From Pedinophyceae sp. YPF-701 (Eukaryota > Chlorophyta > Pedinophyceae): a stretch of 64,000 nucleotides of DNA. The stretch's first letter is position 1. Each line of letters begins with the position of its first letter. The notes under the pieces were generated by a model, which had not been told where the DNA came from, searched no databases, and worked only from the letters and a program-made list of their open reading frames with translations. Location: contig CAJZHL010000028.1 in the NCBI GenBank assembly GCA_916048055.1, positions 1,674,001 through 1,738,000 of the forward strand. Reading direction: 5' to 3'. A program made the translations under genes and the position numbers. Below, one piece after another: positions 44,095 through 55,473 of the stretch.

Positions 44095-45306
44095 TCAGCC
44101 CTGCGCGGGCGGGGGCTTCGCGGCTGCGTCGAGCTCCTGCGCGCCGCCCCCGTCGTCCGCCGTCAGCCAGTCGTCCCCGAGGTCGTCGCCGCCGTGCGCC
44201 ACGGCCGGCGGCGGGGGCGGCGCGGACGGCGCGGCGTCGTCCGGCGGCCCCGCGCTGCCCGGCGGCCCCTCCTCCCGCTCGGCGGCCCCTCCGTCACCGT
44301 CGTCGTTGTACTCCTTGGCCGAGTGCACCACCGAGTTGGCCTGCCGCGCGAGGAAGCTCCCGAACGTCCCGATCTTCTGCTGCGCCCACGTCGCGCTCGT
44401 GCGGATCGTGCGCACGCCCGTCGCCACGTGCTCGTTCTGCATCGCCTTCTCCCCCAGGGCGCGCGCCCTGCAGCACACGCACAACGCACGGGGCCGTCGC
44501 GCACGCTGCACGGACGCGGCACGCTGCACGAACGCCGCACGGGCCTTGCTTCGCCGCACCTCTCGCCCGCGGCGTGCACGGCGTGCGACCCGCGCTCGGC
44601 GTAGGTGTTGACGCGCTGGTGCATCTCCTGCACGTGCGGGTTCGCGGCGATGCGGTCCGCGGTGCCGCGCGCGATCTTGTCCACCGCGTGCACGGCCTTG
44701 CTCGTGCGGTTCTCGAACTGCTCCGCGGCGCGCGCGCGCGTGAGCTCGAGCGCGAGGCCGATGCAGTGCTCCTCCACCACGGGGTGCACCTCGCTCTCGC
44801 AGTACCCCGACAGACCCTCGTCCAGCCACGCCAGGAGCGCGGCGGCGTCGCTCGTGTCCCACAGACTCACCGACACCGGGCCCGAGCACGGCACCACCTG
44901 CGGAGAGGGTCGGAGCAACCACCACCCTGGGGTGGGACCGCGGACCCGCCGCGGCGAGGCGCGCGGCTTCGAACGGTCTTCGTCGGCGGCGTCGTCGTCG
45001 TCGCGCGCGGCGTCGTCGTCGGCGCGCGCGCGCCGCGCGGGGCGCACGAGGGAGGGGGTGCGACGCGCGCACCATCCTGCAGCGGTGCTCTGGCGGGACC
45101 TTGCGGCTCTTGACGAGGTCGGTGAGGAGCATCATGGAGAAGGGGACCTTGGCGGATATCTGGTCGATCTTGTGCACCGCCATCACGAGCTCCCTCTGGC
45201 CGCTGGGGCCCACGGCGGCGGGGCCCGCGGCTCCCGGGCCCGGCACGTCGAGGCTCCCAGCCGACTTCTGGGAGCCGCCGCCGCCGCCGCTCGACGCGCC
45301 GTCCAT
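44095..45306 (-). CDS. Unknown three-exon protein
   Basis: Exons 45306-45073, 44897-44560 and 44467-44095; introns of 175 and 92 nt are GT-AG and phases match (0, then 2), giving 314 residues. The N-terminal ~50 residues are Gly/Ser/Pro-rich. The middle (VMAVHKIDQISAKVPFSMML, then LLAWLDEGLSGY, then long charged helices) looks helical and may form a coiled coil. The C-terminus is Pro-rich and ends in an acidic DDLGDDWL patch. No signal peptide and no clear membrane span. I do not recognise the family; the acidic/aromatic tail could be a docking peptide. It is divergently paired with the membrane-protein gene at 45.7 kb. Confidence 0.78.
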   Translation of the reverse strand: MDGASSGGGGGSQKSAGSLDVPGPGAAGPAAVGPSGQRELVMAVHKIDQISAKVPFSMMLLTDLVKSRKVPPEHRCRMVRASHPLPRAPRAARARRRRRRARRRRRRRRRPFEAARLAAAGPRSHPRVVVAPTLSAGGAVLGPGVGESVGHERRRRAPGVAGRGSVGVLRERGAPRGGGALHRPRARAHARARRGAVREPHEQGRARGGQDRARHRGPHRREPARAGDAPARQHLRRARVARRARRGREVRRSKARAAFVQRAASVQRARRPRALCVCCRARALGEKAMQNEHVATGVRTIRTSATWAQQKIGTFGSFLARQANSVVHSAKEYNDDGDGGAAEREEGPPGSAGPPDDAAPSAPPPPPAVAHGGDDLGDDWLTADDGGGAQELDAAAKPPPAQG

Positions 45307-45694
45307 CGCGACAGGAAGACGAAGCTGCGACCAGCGACGGGCGAGGAGCGCGAAGACAGGGAACGCGACGCGAGCGAGGAGCAACAAAGTCTCGAGGAGT
45401 CGCGCGGAGGACCACGGTGCTGCTCTGGGTGTTGCGCTGGGACAACGTTCTCGCTCGCCGCGCACGCAGTGTGCGTCGGGCGCAGCCCGGAGGGCCGCCG
45501 TTGCCGCAGCGCGGCGTCCCGGGGGACTGAGTCCCAGTGGGAACTTCTCTCCCCCTCCGGTCCGCCGCGCGCTCGTGGGACGGCGCGGGCGGCGCGCCGG
45601 GACACGTGCGCCCGCTGGATCGAGTGCGCGGCACGGCTGTTCGCTGGGACCACCGCAACGCGACGCAGTGACGCAGTGACGCGTGCGTGGCGGC
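45307..45694. promoter_or_regulatory. 388-bp divergent intergenic region
   Basis: Separates the start codons of the unknown minus-strand gene and the plus-strand membrane-protein gene, so it must contain both promoters. No TATA box or other motif recognised. Confidence 0.45.
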
Positions 45695-48600
45695 ATGGGC
45701 GGGGTGCGGTTCGCGCCGGGGCCGTTCGCGTACAATGCGCGGGTCGGGCTCGCGCTGTTGCCGCCCCTCATGATCCTGGCGAACTGCGGCGGGCAGCTCG
45801 TCCTCGGAACCCTGCTCGTCGGGACGCTGGTGCGTGCACGACGCAGGGCTCTGCCCCCCGCAGCGACGTCGTCGTCGCGCTCCCGCAGCGTCCCCCGCGA
45901 CCCCCCTCCCTCGCGCAGCTCCCTCCCCTCACCGCCATCGTCGCCCACGGTCGCAGTGCGCCTACATCCTGGACGCGACGGGCGTCAAGGAGGGGGCCCT
46001 GGCGTCGCTCTGGGGCACCATGATCCTGTCGAACCTCGAGCTCATCCTCACGGGCGCGCTGTCCGAGGGCCACCGCCCGACGCTGCTCACGCTCCTGCTC
46101 ACCCTGGCGTCCACGTGCCTGCTGCTCCTGACCGGCGTGTGGGCGACGCTGCAGTTCCGGTGGATCCAGGTCACGTCGCCCGCCGCGGCCGTGTCGCTCG
46201 AGCGCCTCCTCCTCACCGCCGCGGGGCCCGTGGCCGCCGTGCTCCTCGCGTGGTGGCTCTCCGTCGCCGTCGGACCGTCCCTCGCGCCCTTCTACCTCCT
46301 CCCAGCGGTACGACGACGACGCACCGACGACGCACCAACGACGACGTTGCATGCATCGCCTTTCTCCGTCTCTCCCGCGCGCCCCCGCCAACCCCCCCCG
46401 CCAACCCCCCCCGCCAACCTCCACCTCCTCGTGTCCGCAGCTGCCGGCGCTGTACTTCATGCTGGGGCGCGCCCTCGTGAGCTCGTTCCACCGCCCGGCG
46501 GGCCCGGAGAGCAAGGCGGGCCACGCACCGCCCGCGTCGGCGCTCGCGGTGGGGCCCACCGAGGCGCTGGTGGCCTTCCTGGTGTACACGCTGCTGCCGG
46601 CGGCGCACTACCTCGGCACGCACGCCTTCGACCTCCTCCACTGGTGCGTCGACAGCCACCGCAACGACGCACAGTGCGACGTCGTCGTCGTGCCCGAGCC
46701 TGCCCCCGGCCACCCTCTTCTCCGCAGGGAGGCGCTGTGGTCGCTGATGCTGCTGGTCTCCGTGCCGCCCCTGGTGATGCTGTCGGGGCACCGCGGCGTC
46801 TGGTGGGCCGAGGAGCTGCTGTCCGCGCGGGACGCGCGCATCATACAGCACGCCGGGCAGGCGCTCGCCGGCACCGTGGCCCTCGCGGGCGCCCAGGGCC
46901 GGATCATCATGCCCAGCTTCGGCCAGGTGCGTCGCTGGCCTCCCGTTTCTTCCCCCGTCCCCCTTCTCGTGCGAAGCTGGGGAGACGCCCTCCCGCCGCC
47001 CTCCCGCCGCGTCGCAGTACATCAAGGCCCCGCCCCCGTGGAACCACGTCGAGGTGTCCGTCGCGCTGTTCGGCGGCGCGCTCGCGGCGGCCGGCGTGCT
47101 GTCCGGCTGGGTGAGGCGGCGCCTGCCCGCGGGCACGTCGAGCGTCATGGTGCTGCTCGCCGCCGCCGCCGTCAGCGTCGCCGTCGGGCTGCCGATGTGG
47201 CTCACGCCCGCGCCGATCGTCGCCGCGGGCTGCCTCGCGTCGGTGCTCGAGGACTTCGACCCGTCCATCTACGCGGCGTTCGTCGTGCTGTCCACGGCCA
47301 CGGGTGCGCACGCGCATGCTCATGCGCATGACGTGACGTCTGCATGCACCGCACACTCTCACACTGCGCGCCGACCGATGTTCGTCCTCGCGCCGCGCAG
47401 GCGGGTGGCTGATGCGGCACCACTTCGGGTTCCTGGACGTGCGCGTGGCGGGCGTGCCCCTCTCCCACGTCAACGCCGGCGCGCTCCTGCTCTTCCTGCC
47501 CGCCCTCGCGCTCCCGGGGATGGTCTACTGCCGCGCCCCGCGGTCCGCCGTCGCCGCCGCGATGCTCGCGCAGGCCGCGGGCGAGCTCCTGCTGGAGGAG
47601 CACCTCTTCACGTCGGGGCACGGCGAGGAGCACCTGTACCCGCCCTGGCTCGTGGTGGCCACCTCGGTGGCCGGCGCCGCGGGGACGTACGCCGCGGAGA
47701 GCTCCGGGCGGCTCCCCGCGGTCGCGGCGTGGGCGCTGCACTGCGCGTACCTCTCCAAGTCGGCCATGGTGCTCCTGCCGGAGGTGTCGGTGGCCAAGGA
47801 GGCGCTCGCGCTCGCGCTGGCCGTGTCGCCGCCCGTGGCGCTGTACGGCGCGTCGACGCGGCAGCTCGACGGCGCGCGGCCGCTGTCGCGCGACCGCGAG
47901 GGGCTGCAGCGCGCGTCGCTGGGCGCGGGCGCGGCGTGGCTGCACGTCCTCGGGATGGTCGTCGCGCTCGCGTACGCGCGCTTCTCGTTCTTCGACGTCC
48001 TGCGGCGGCTCGTCGGCGCCGCGCCCTCGCAGGCCACCGTCCTGGGCGTCATGGCGCTGGGGCTGGCGCTGGGCTGCGCGCTCCTCGTCGGCCGGTTCTT
48101 CCCCTTCAGCACGAGCGCCCGCCTCGGCGTGACGCTCGTCGGCGTCATCGGCGCCCTGCTCGTGCTGCTGCGCCCCCCGCTGCCCGTGCACGGCGGCGCC
48201 AAGTGCCCGCACCTGCCGTTCGGGCTGTGCCCGCGCCTGTGGGACGCGTCGCACGTCCCGGACAACCAGATCGACGACTACGCGATCTACGGCCCCGCGA
48301 TGGGCGTGCGGCGCCACTGGCCGCTGTGGCTGCTCATCCTGGCCGCCGTGCTCATGCTCGGCGCGCTGGGCGGCGGGCGGCAGGCCGGGCAGCGCCAGGC
48401 GGCGCGCGCGGCGATCCGCGGCGGCGCGGGCATCGCGGCGGGCGCGCTCGTGGGCGGGTACGTCGCGCTGGAGCTCACCCCGGGGATGCCCGCCATCCAG
48501 CTGCTCATCTTCGCGTCCACGATGGCGACGGCGCTGTTCGTGTGCATCCTCGAGCTGCCCGTCGCGGTCGCGGGCCTCGCGCCCGTCGCCAGCCTCCCGT

Positions 48601-49604
48601 GGCTCATCGCGGTGTGGGCCGCGTGCCTGCCGCTGGCGCTGCTCGCGACGTACGAGGGCGGGGCGGACCCGGGGGGCGCGGCCGCGGAGGCGGCGGGCGC
48701 GACGGCGCGCGACGCGTGGGCCGTGGTGTCGGAGGAGCGGCGCGAGACGTCGCGCGCGGCGATCGTGGCGGCGGCGGCGTCGCAGGCGCTCATCCTGGCG
48801 CTGGCGATGAAGCTGCGCGTGAGCCGCGCGCTCGGGCCGGGGGGCGCCTCGGACGGGCCGGCGCGAGGGCAGGCGGGCGCGCGGGGGGCGGCGGGCAAGC
48901 CGAGCGCGTTCACGGCGGGGTCGATGGGGGCGCTGCAGCGCGTGGCGGGGTTCCTGGGGTCGTCGTGCGCGCCGGGGCGGTCGGCGGCGGCGCCCGTGGA
49001 CCGCATGGCGGGGATGTCGGGGGGCGGGGGCGCGTGGATGAAGCTGGCCGCGGAGGGGCTGGGCTGGCTGCCGACGGCGGGCAACGCGGCGACGCTGCTG
49101 TGCTTCGTCACGGGCGCCGTGCTGTCGCGGTGGTTCATGGACCGCGCGTCGCTCTCGGTGCTGTCGCTCGCGCCCGTGCTGCTCCTGCTCAACCAGGACG
49201 CGTACCTGCTGCCGAACCTGACGCAGGCGCGCCGGTACGCCCCCTTGGCGGCGGCGGTGTCGTCGGCGCTCGTGGCCATCTCGCTGGTGGAGGCGGTCTC
49301 CAGCGCCCCGGTCGACACGGGCTCCGACGTCCTCACGGTGGCGCGCAGCTCGCAGTCGTCGTTCTTCCCGCTCCTCGCCGTCGGCCTCGCGGTGCCCAGC
49401 CACCTCATGCTGGTGACCTACCTGTGGACGCGGCGCTGGGTGCCGGCGTACCGCGTGGCGCTCGTGACGCCGCTCAACATCGCGTCGCTGCTGATGACCG
49501 GCGGGGACTCGGGGCAGGTCCTCGGCGCGCTCGGGCTCGCGGGCGGCGTCGCGCAGTTCTTCATGATGTACTCGAGCAAGGTGCAGGGGCTGCGGATGGT
49601 GTGA
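45695..49604 (+). CDS. Large polytopic membrane protein, probably NEF1-like
   Basis: Six exons: 45695-45829, 45957-46307, 46441-46643, 46728-46926, 47018-47303, 47401-49604. All introns are short (84-133 nt) and GT-AG, and all phases match, giving 1125 residues. The protein has many hydrophobic segments throughout, including an N-terminal one (LALLPPLMILANCGGQLVL). Characteristic parts are 'SFGQYIKAPPPWNHVEV' and 'RHHFGFLDVRVAGVPLSH'. The length and many-span topology match plant NEF1 (No Exine Formation 1), a plastid-associated membrane protein needed for pollen-wall precursor supply in Arabidopsis. I infer that match from memory of length and style, not from an alignment. The role in an alga is unknown. 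The 3' end is convergent with the next gene, 110 bp away. Confidence 0.8.
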
Positions 49605-49714
49605 CGGGCTCGCGCGGGGCCGCGCGGGGCGCGAACGAGCCGAGGTCTCACGTGTCACACTCGCCGCGCGAGGCACGGGCCCCGCAGCGCGCCGCAGCGC
49701 GTCGCGTCGCCGCC

Positions 49715-51248
49715 CTAGAGCGTCAGGCCCGAGAAGAGCGACGGCAGGAGGCCGCTCGAGAGGCCCGACAGCACGCCCGCGCCCTGGAAGAAGTCCCCGA
49801 GCCCCGGCAGGTCGAGGCCCGCGAGGTTCCCGAGCACGCCGCCCAGGTCGGGCAGGCCGGGCAGGCCCAGCGCGCCCGTCAGGCGGTCCTTGAGCGGCTC
49901 GCGCACCGACACGGTGTCGATGAAGGCGTCGAGGTGGTCCTTGGCCGCGCTGAGGGCCGCGACCGTCGGGTGCAGCGGCGGGAGGCCCATGACGTCCTTG
50001 AGCACGAACACGCTGCGCTCCAGGGCGCGGTCCAGCAGCGCGACGTGGAACTCGGTCGCCGACGCGCCGTACAGGTACAGCAGGATGGCGCGCGACGCTA
50101 TCTCGTGCATGTCCTCGAACGGCTCGGAGGCGAGGCCCTGCGCGACGGTGCCCGGCAGGACGGTGCCCGGCAGGACGGTGCCCGGGAAGCCGCCGCCGCC
50201 GATCACCGACCCGGGCCGCCACGGACCCGACTGCGCCTCGACGGCGGGCTCGCCCGCGCCCGCGCCCGCGGCGTTCGCGCCCGCGTCGTTCGCGCCCGCG
50301 TCGTTGGCGGTCTCGGGCGGCTCCTCGGGGCAGAGCTTGAGGGACCACGTGCGCAGGAAGATGGTCCGCTTGTCCGCGTTCGGCGCCACGTCGTCGAGGT
50401 GGAGCGTCCACGCGCCCTTCGATCCGCCCTTGCCGGCCTCCTGCGAGAAGCACGCAAACGTCGCCGGGGAGAGCGGTGAGTGCGTGCTGCTTCGGCGGGG
50501 CGCAGCGCTGGGCGGGGCGTGTTGCACGGCGTCGCTCGCCTGGCTGTCGCCGTCGGTGAGGCTGAAGAAGGACTCGGACGGCATCCACGTGCCGCTGAAG
50601 GGCGCGGCCTCCTCGGGCTCCGGGAAGAAGGCCGTCGCGGCGTCGGAGAAGGTGACGTCGATCATGTCGTTGCCCAGGCGGCCGAGACCGCGCGACTTGA
50701 GCACGACGGAGCCGTCGGGCGTGCCGCCGGCGTCGGCCGTCGAGAGGAAGACCTGCAGGACGCGGAACGAACGAACGAAGGCGCTGGGTCGGGCTGTGAT
50801 ACTGAGTTGGGCCGTCGCTGCATCGACCGAGCCGCCCTGCCCGAGCGGAGAGCTGGCGCGCGACGTTGCGCGGGGGTCGTACGTTGAGCGCTCCGATGCG
50901 GCGGTGCGACGCGGTGAGCGACACCTCCATGTGCTTGACGTCGAACGCGTCGTCGACGCGGATCGTCGACATCCCCGGAGTCTTCGAGTTGCCCATCGCC
51001 GTATATACCTTGCAGCCCTGCGTCGCGGCGGCATCGCGGTCAGGCCGGCGGCGCGTGAGGCCCCGATCGTGTTCCCCGAGGACGCGAGCCACGCGATCGA
51101 CGGCGCGTCGCGCGCGCGCGAGGTGCGCCGGGGGTGTCACCTGGGTGCTAGTGGCGGCGGCGGGGGCTAGCAGGGCGGCGGCAGCGAGCGCCAGCACGCC
51201 CGACATTCGGTGCAGCATGGCGGGCAACGCCGTACGTCTTGGGTGCAA
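49715..51248 (-). CDS. Secreted protein with P/Homo-B-like domain
   Basis: Exons 51248-50883, 50752-50528 and 50440-49715; introns of 130 and 87 nt are GT-AG in phase 0; 438 residues. A signal peptide is evident (MSGVLALAAAALLAPAAA within the first 33 residues; the Met at residue 11 is an alternative start). Residues ~95-235 look like the jelly-roll P domain of subtilisin-type convertases: 'DVKHMEVSLT', a 'LKSRGLG...DVTFSD' strand, 'FSGTW', 'GAWTLHLDD' and a closing 'TWSLKLC'. No protease domain precedes it. After it come an Ala/Asp-rich linker, a tandem PGTVL repeat (~residue 280), a helical segment and a Gly/Leu-rich hydrophobic C-terminus. It is likely extracellular or in the secretory pathway; partner unknown. 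Confidence 0.75.
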
Positions 51249-52073
51249 TCACGGCGCGATTCTCGGTCGCGAACGAACCGCTCGGTGGCCGGTAGTTCCA
51301 GTCGCTGCGGGACGAGCTCGAGTGCATCTGTCCGGGCGCCCGCGTCCCTGCTCCAGTGAAGGCGCGGCCTGCACTCGGGATCAACGAACTCGACCGGGGG
51401 GGACACTGGCTCATACGTCAGCGCGCGCTGCATGCGGCGCCGAAGCGCCGTCCCGGACGCAGTTGCGGAAGGTCCGGGGATTCCACTACACGCGGCAGTG
51501 CACGAACGACGCAGCGCGCGCGCATCGTAGCGCCACGGGGCCTCGAGCTCCTTGCACCCGATGCATCAACCGGTTCCGTGCTGATTGGGCCGAGAAAACG
51601 ATCGACAGCGCAGTACGTCTCGTCGTAGGAGAGGATATCGTCGCCCTTGTGTGTAGATCACGAGCCGTGCTGCGCGCGACGGAGAGAGAGGGCTCACGGA
51701 CACTGTGGAGAGAGCAGGTCTTTCAGGCGCTTCCGCTGCACGTCGCATCACGTCAGGCGCCCACTGCGCCCCCCGGCTGGAGGGATTCTCGGCGTACATC
51801 GAGATTCTACCGCGGAAACAACCACGCACTCACGGTGAGCGGCCAGCGACCGCCCTCGTGGCAGCAAGACCGTCGAGCGCCGCGCACACGCGCGCGTTCT
51901 GGCCGGCATCGACACCCGCACGGCTTCACATCGGCATCCTCCTGCTCGTACGGCGTCCACACGCGCCTGACCGAGCACCCGCGTGCGTTGCACTCCGGTC
52001 CCCAGCGCTCCTCCTCTCCCTCGCCGTGTCGCCCGTGGTGCAGGGTGGCCCGCGCGCGGGCCGGCTGTAGGGC
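51249..52073. promoter_or_regulatory. 825-bp divergent intergenic region
   Basis: Lies between the 5' ends of the P-domain gene and TRAPPC2. No coding exon, RNA or repeat recognised. Confidence 0.45.
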
Positions 52074-52670
52074 ATGGTGCCGGACCGCCGGACGGCGGTC
52101 TTCATGGTCGTCGGCGAGCGGGACGTGCCGCTGTTCGAGGCGGACTTTAGCAAGGGGGCGCGGCAGGAGGAAGGGAGGCAGTACCTGCACTCCTTCGTGC
52201 TGCACGCGTCCCTCGACATCATCGACCAGGCGGTGTGGAAGTCGCCGACGGGGCAGCTCAAGAGGGTCGACCGGTTCAACGACCTGACGGTCACCGCGCA
52301 CGTCATGGCAGGTGCGACACGGGCCGCGGAGCTCGCCCGGGCGCACGATGACGTCGCCGACCGATGCGGAGCACGCGCAGCGTAGCGCACCTCGCGGTGG
52401 CGGTGGTCTTGTCCGAAAACGAGTAGCATCTGAGCGATGTTTCCAGCGCTGTGTGTGTTTGTGTGTGGGGTGCGCGCAGACCTGAACGTCCGGCTGCTGC
52501 TCCTGCACGACTTCCGCGGCAACGACGACGGCGTGCGGCAGTTCCTGACCCAGGCCCAGGAGCTGTACCTCAAGGCCTCCCTCAGCCCCTTCCACAACGC
52601 CGGACAGCCCATCACCAGCGACGCGTTCCGAGCCCGGATCACGTCGCTGGCCGCGAGGTACATGCCCTAG
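52074..52670 (+). CDS. TRAPPC2: TRAPPC2 / Trs20 (sedlin)
   Basis: Exons 52074-52311 and 52480-52670, intron of 168 nt (GT-CAG, phase 1), 142 residues, against about 140 in animals. It is a core longin-fold subunit of the TRAPP tethering complex, which activates Rab GTPases at ER-Golgi and Golgi membranes. Family hallmarks in order: an opening strand 'AVFMVVGERDVPLFEADF', 'LHSFVLHASLDIIDQAVW', 'VDRFNDLTVTAHVMA', 'LLLLHDFRGNDDGVRQF', then 'LSPFHNAGQPITSDAF'. The length and absence of extra domains are as expected. The ATG is the first in frame before the conserved strand. Confidence 0.93.
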
Positions 52671-53069
52671 GCCGCGCCAACGACGCGGGGCAGCGGGAAG
52701 GCCGCGACCGAGTGCCGCCCAACTGCGAGTGCGTTTCACTTCCAGTTGGGCGGGTGTGAAACCACAACACCGTCACGCACCGCGGGGGCCGAGGAGAGAG
52801 ACTGGGGGCATGGGCACGGAGCAGGCAGCGCGGCCGTGCAGTCGAACGTGCATGCGGCTGCAGTCGCCGCAACGAGCGCAAGTGACACGGCGCCTGTTTT
52901 TTTGGAGATGCTGGCTCACACGGAGTCCTACGAACTGCGAAGGAAATATCTATGACGCGATGCAATGGGAGTGGAAGGGATCCACGAGGTCGGTGGTGTG
53001 CGAGCGCTGGCGGTGGGATCAACGGAGTGTCTACAAATGCAGGTGCGCCGGGGGCGCCGCGCCTGTGCG
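52671..53069. other. 399-bp convergent intergenic region
   Basis: 3' flanks of TRAPPC2 and the TIGR01589 gene. Nothing recognised beyond a short T7 run near 52896. Confidence 0.5.
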
Positions 53070-54952
53070 CTACAAGGGCACCGGCGCAGAGCCGTCCGGC
53101 ACCTCCTCCAGCAGGCTCCCGAGGTCCAGGTTGAGTTCCGACAGCGACGCGATCCTGCGCGCGCGCCAGTGGGGGCACGCGGGTTGGCGGCGCGCTCGGG
53201 GGGCGCGGTGCGGGGCGCGGGGGGGCAGCTCGTGCGCGGCGGGCTCACCTTGGCATGCTTCCGAGGTCCCGGAGCGCGTGGTCGGTGATGGTCTGCGCCA
53301 CCTCCGGGGCGATGGTCATCACGAGTGGGCTGTGCAGCGGCGGGGACTGCGTGGCCGCGAGCGGCGGCATGTTCAGGCCGAACGTGGGCGACGTGTTCGT
53401 CATGTCGTGGCCGAAGTTGAGCAGCCCCGACGGGATCCGCGGCACGTGCCCCGCGCCGTTGTCCGCGTGGTCCAGCCCGGGCGTCGACGTCGGCCCCAGC
53501 GGCGTGGACAGCCCGCGCGCCGCCGCCTGGTCCGCGTCCTCCATGCCCAGGTACGCGTGCAGGTCCCGGGCCGCTTTCGCTGCACGGAGAGGCGGGGGGC
53601 GCGCCCGAGTGAGTGGTGAGTGAGTGAGTGAGTGGGGGCGCAGCCAACCGACACGACGGTGCCGCTCCGGAGCCGCGCTGGGGGCGGCGTCGCGCGGGGA
53701 CGCCGTCGGGGACGCCGTCGGGGGCGCGTCGGGGGCGCGTGCGCGGCGCTGGGCGGGGGCGGCAGCGTTGGCGTGGGCAGATAGGGAGGGGGCGGTGCGC
53801 CGGGAGTCGGGCTTGCCTGGTTCGTCGTGGCCTGGCATGCCTCTGTGCGGGTCCATCACGACGGGCGAGGTCGCCGCGCCCGACGACTCCGTCGCGGGGT
53901 CCATGCCGGCGCTGTGGGTGCCGAGCCGGTTGAGCTCGGGCTGGGGTGCCTGCGGGAGCGCGGGCGGAGGGGCGGGGTGAAGTAGCACCCACTGGCGGGC
54001 GCGCGCGGGCGGGGGGGGCCGTCAGCGCCCCGCGCGCGCCAGGCAGGCCGCCCTTCGCGCGTGCGGGGCCGTCCGCGCGCGTCGTTGCGCGCACGAGAGG
54101 GCGGCGCGTCCGCGCGAGGGCGTGGCTCCGAAAAGGTGCGGGACAGGGCCGGCAGCGCGCGGCGCCGGGGCGGGGCGCGCACCGGCTCTCGCAGCAGCTG
54201 CTGCTGCCTCTCGAGGAGGTAGTTGTAGAACACAATCTGGTCCTTCAGGCGCAGGCGCGTGTAGTACGCGCGGAAGAATTCCGGGTTCTGTTCCTCCAGC
54301 TTCGCCCAGACAATGCGCGTGAACGCCGGCTCGATCTGCGCGGGGGGCGGGCCGGAACGTCTTCCGTGGGCGGTGGGAGCTCCGGGGCGGGGCGGGGCGG
54401 CAGGTGCGCCGCGCGCCGGCGCGCCGCAGGACGGGGCAGAGCTACTGCCGCCGCCGTGCGGTTGGAGCGGCGGGGCGCCGCGCGGTCGGGCGTTTCCCGC
54501 GCGCGACGGGCGATGGGACGCGTCGGGGAGCTGGGTGGCCGCGTAACCTAGCCCGCGGCGGGGCGCGCGCGGCCGCGGTGGCGGAGCGGGCGTAGGGGCC
54601 GCAGTGCCCGAGTGAACAGACGACCGGCGGCACGGCCACGGGGCGTCGTTCAGCGCGCGCTTGCGCATCACGGAGATGTCGCCACGACTGACGACATGCC
54701 TCGAAGGCAGCGCCGCGGCCAGGGGCGGCCAGCGCGGGCGCCGCGCGGCCTGTCGGTACACCACAGCAGAGGGAGCCTTCAGTCGTTGTGCGCGCGCGGG
54801 GGCCGGGGGCGCGCCTTGGCTTGCTGCTGGAGCACCGCGATGATTTCTTGTTCGGAGAGGTAGTGTTTCATGCACCGTTCGATGAGGTTGTGCACCAGCT
54901 GAATGTCCTCGAGCTGCACGCTCTTCCGCGTGCGGCCCCCGTGCTCCGCCAT
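53070..54952 (-). CDS. TIGR01589 plant-specific domain protein
   Basis: Exons 54952-54815, 54335-54183, 53949-53817, 53579-53249 and 53154-53070; phases match at every junction; 279 residues. The domain straddles exons 1 and 2 (about residues 15-95): 'VHNLIERCMKHYLSEQEI' in exon 1, 'IEPAFTRIVWAKLEEQNPEF' and 'LKDQIVFYNYLLE' in exon 2. From memory this is the plant-type TIGR01589 signature, which supports a green-lineage host. The function of the family is not established. The rest is low-complexity with conserved-looking patches (ARDLHAYLG, LGSLLEEVPD). Introns 1 and 3 appear to use GC donors: AAG|GCGCGC and the consensus-like CAG|GCAAGC. Intron 1 (479 nt) is the least certain and could hide another exon. 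Confidence 0.85.
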
Positions 54953-55473
54953 TTCAATGCACGTCGGCCTGGGCACACGAAGTTGTTCGCGCCGGTCGTG
55001 CCGACGAACACAGCGGATCCCGGGCGCAGCTCGAGCGCAACGGAGGCCGACTACACCGTACCGTACGGGGCGGTCGCAGCGGTCCCGGCCGCACCAGTTC
55101 GGCGCGAAATGGCCTCTAAGGTTCGTGGTGGAGTGAGTGGCGAGCGATGGGCCGCGCTCCAATGGCCCCCCTCGGCCGCTTCGCCCGTCTTGCCCGCAGG
55201 TGAATTAGTGCTCCATACGAACCGCTCTCTCTCCGCTGCACGCGCGGACGCGGCGCCAATGCGCCGCCACGCCGTCGCGGCCGCCGACAGCACGCCAGCG
55301 CCGCGTCCCCCCCGCCGTCGGCCCTCCTGTCGTCGCCCGTCCGTGACGCCCCGCGCGGGACTTGCCCGTCGTGCTGCGCTGGCAGGCGCCGCTGCGACAC
55401 GGCCAGCAGCGGGGCTTCTCCGGGGTCGCGGCTGCGCCGCTGCGCCCCACGGTCCGAGAACGAGCGCGTCGCG
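54953..55473. promoter_or_regulatory. 521-bp divergent intergenic region
   Basis: Between the starts of the TIGR01589 gene and the RNA methyltransferase gene. It presumably carries both promoters; no motif recognised. Confidence 0.45.

Noticed and set aside
47054-50479. 1141-codon plus-strand frame
   Set aside because: Shares only exon 5 with the NEF1-like gene; beyond 47303 it leaves the conserved frame and becomes Arg/Gly-rich shadow.
47202-51248. 1348-codon minus-strand frame
   Set aside because: Only its first ~366 bp (51248-50883) are exon 1 of the P-domain gene. The rest is antisense to the NEF1-like coding exon and is Arg/Ala low-complexity.
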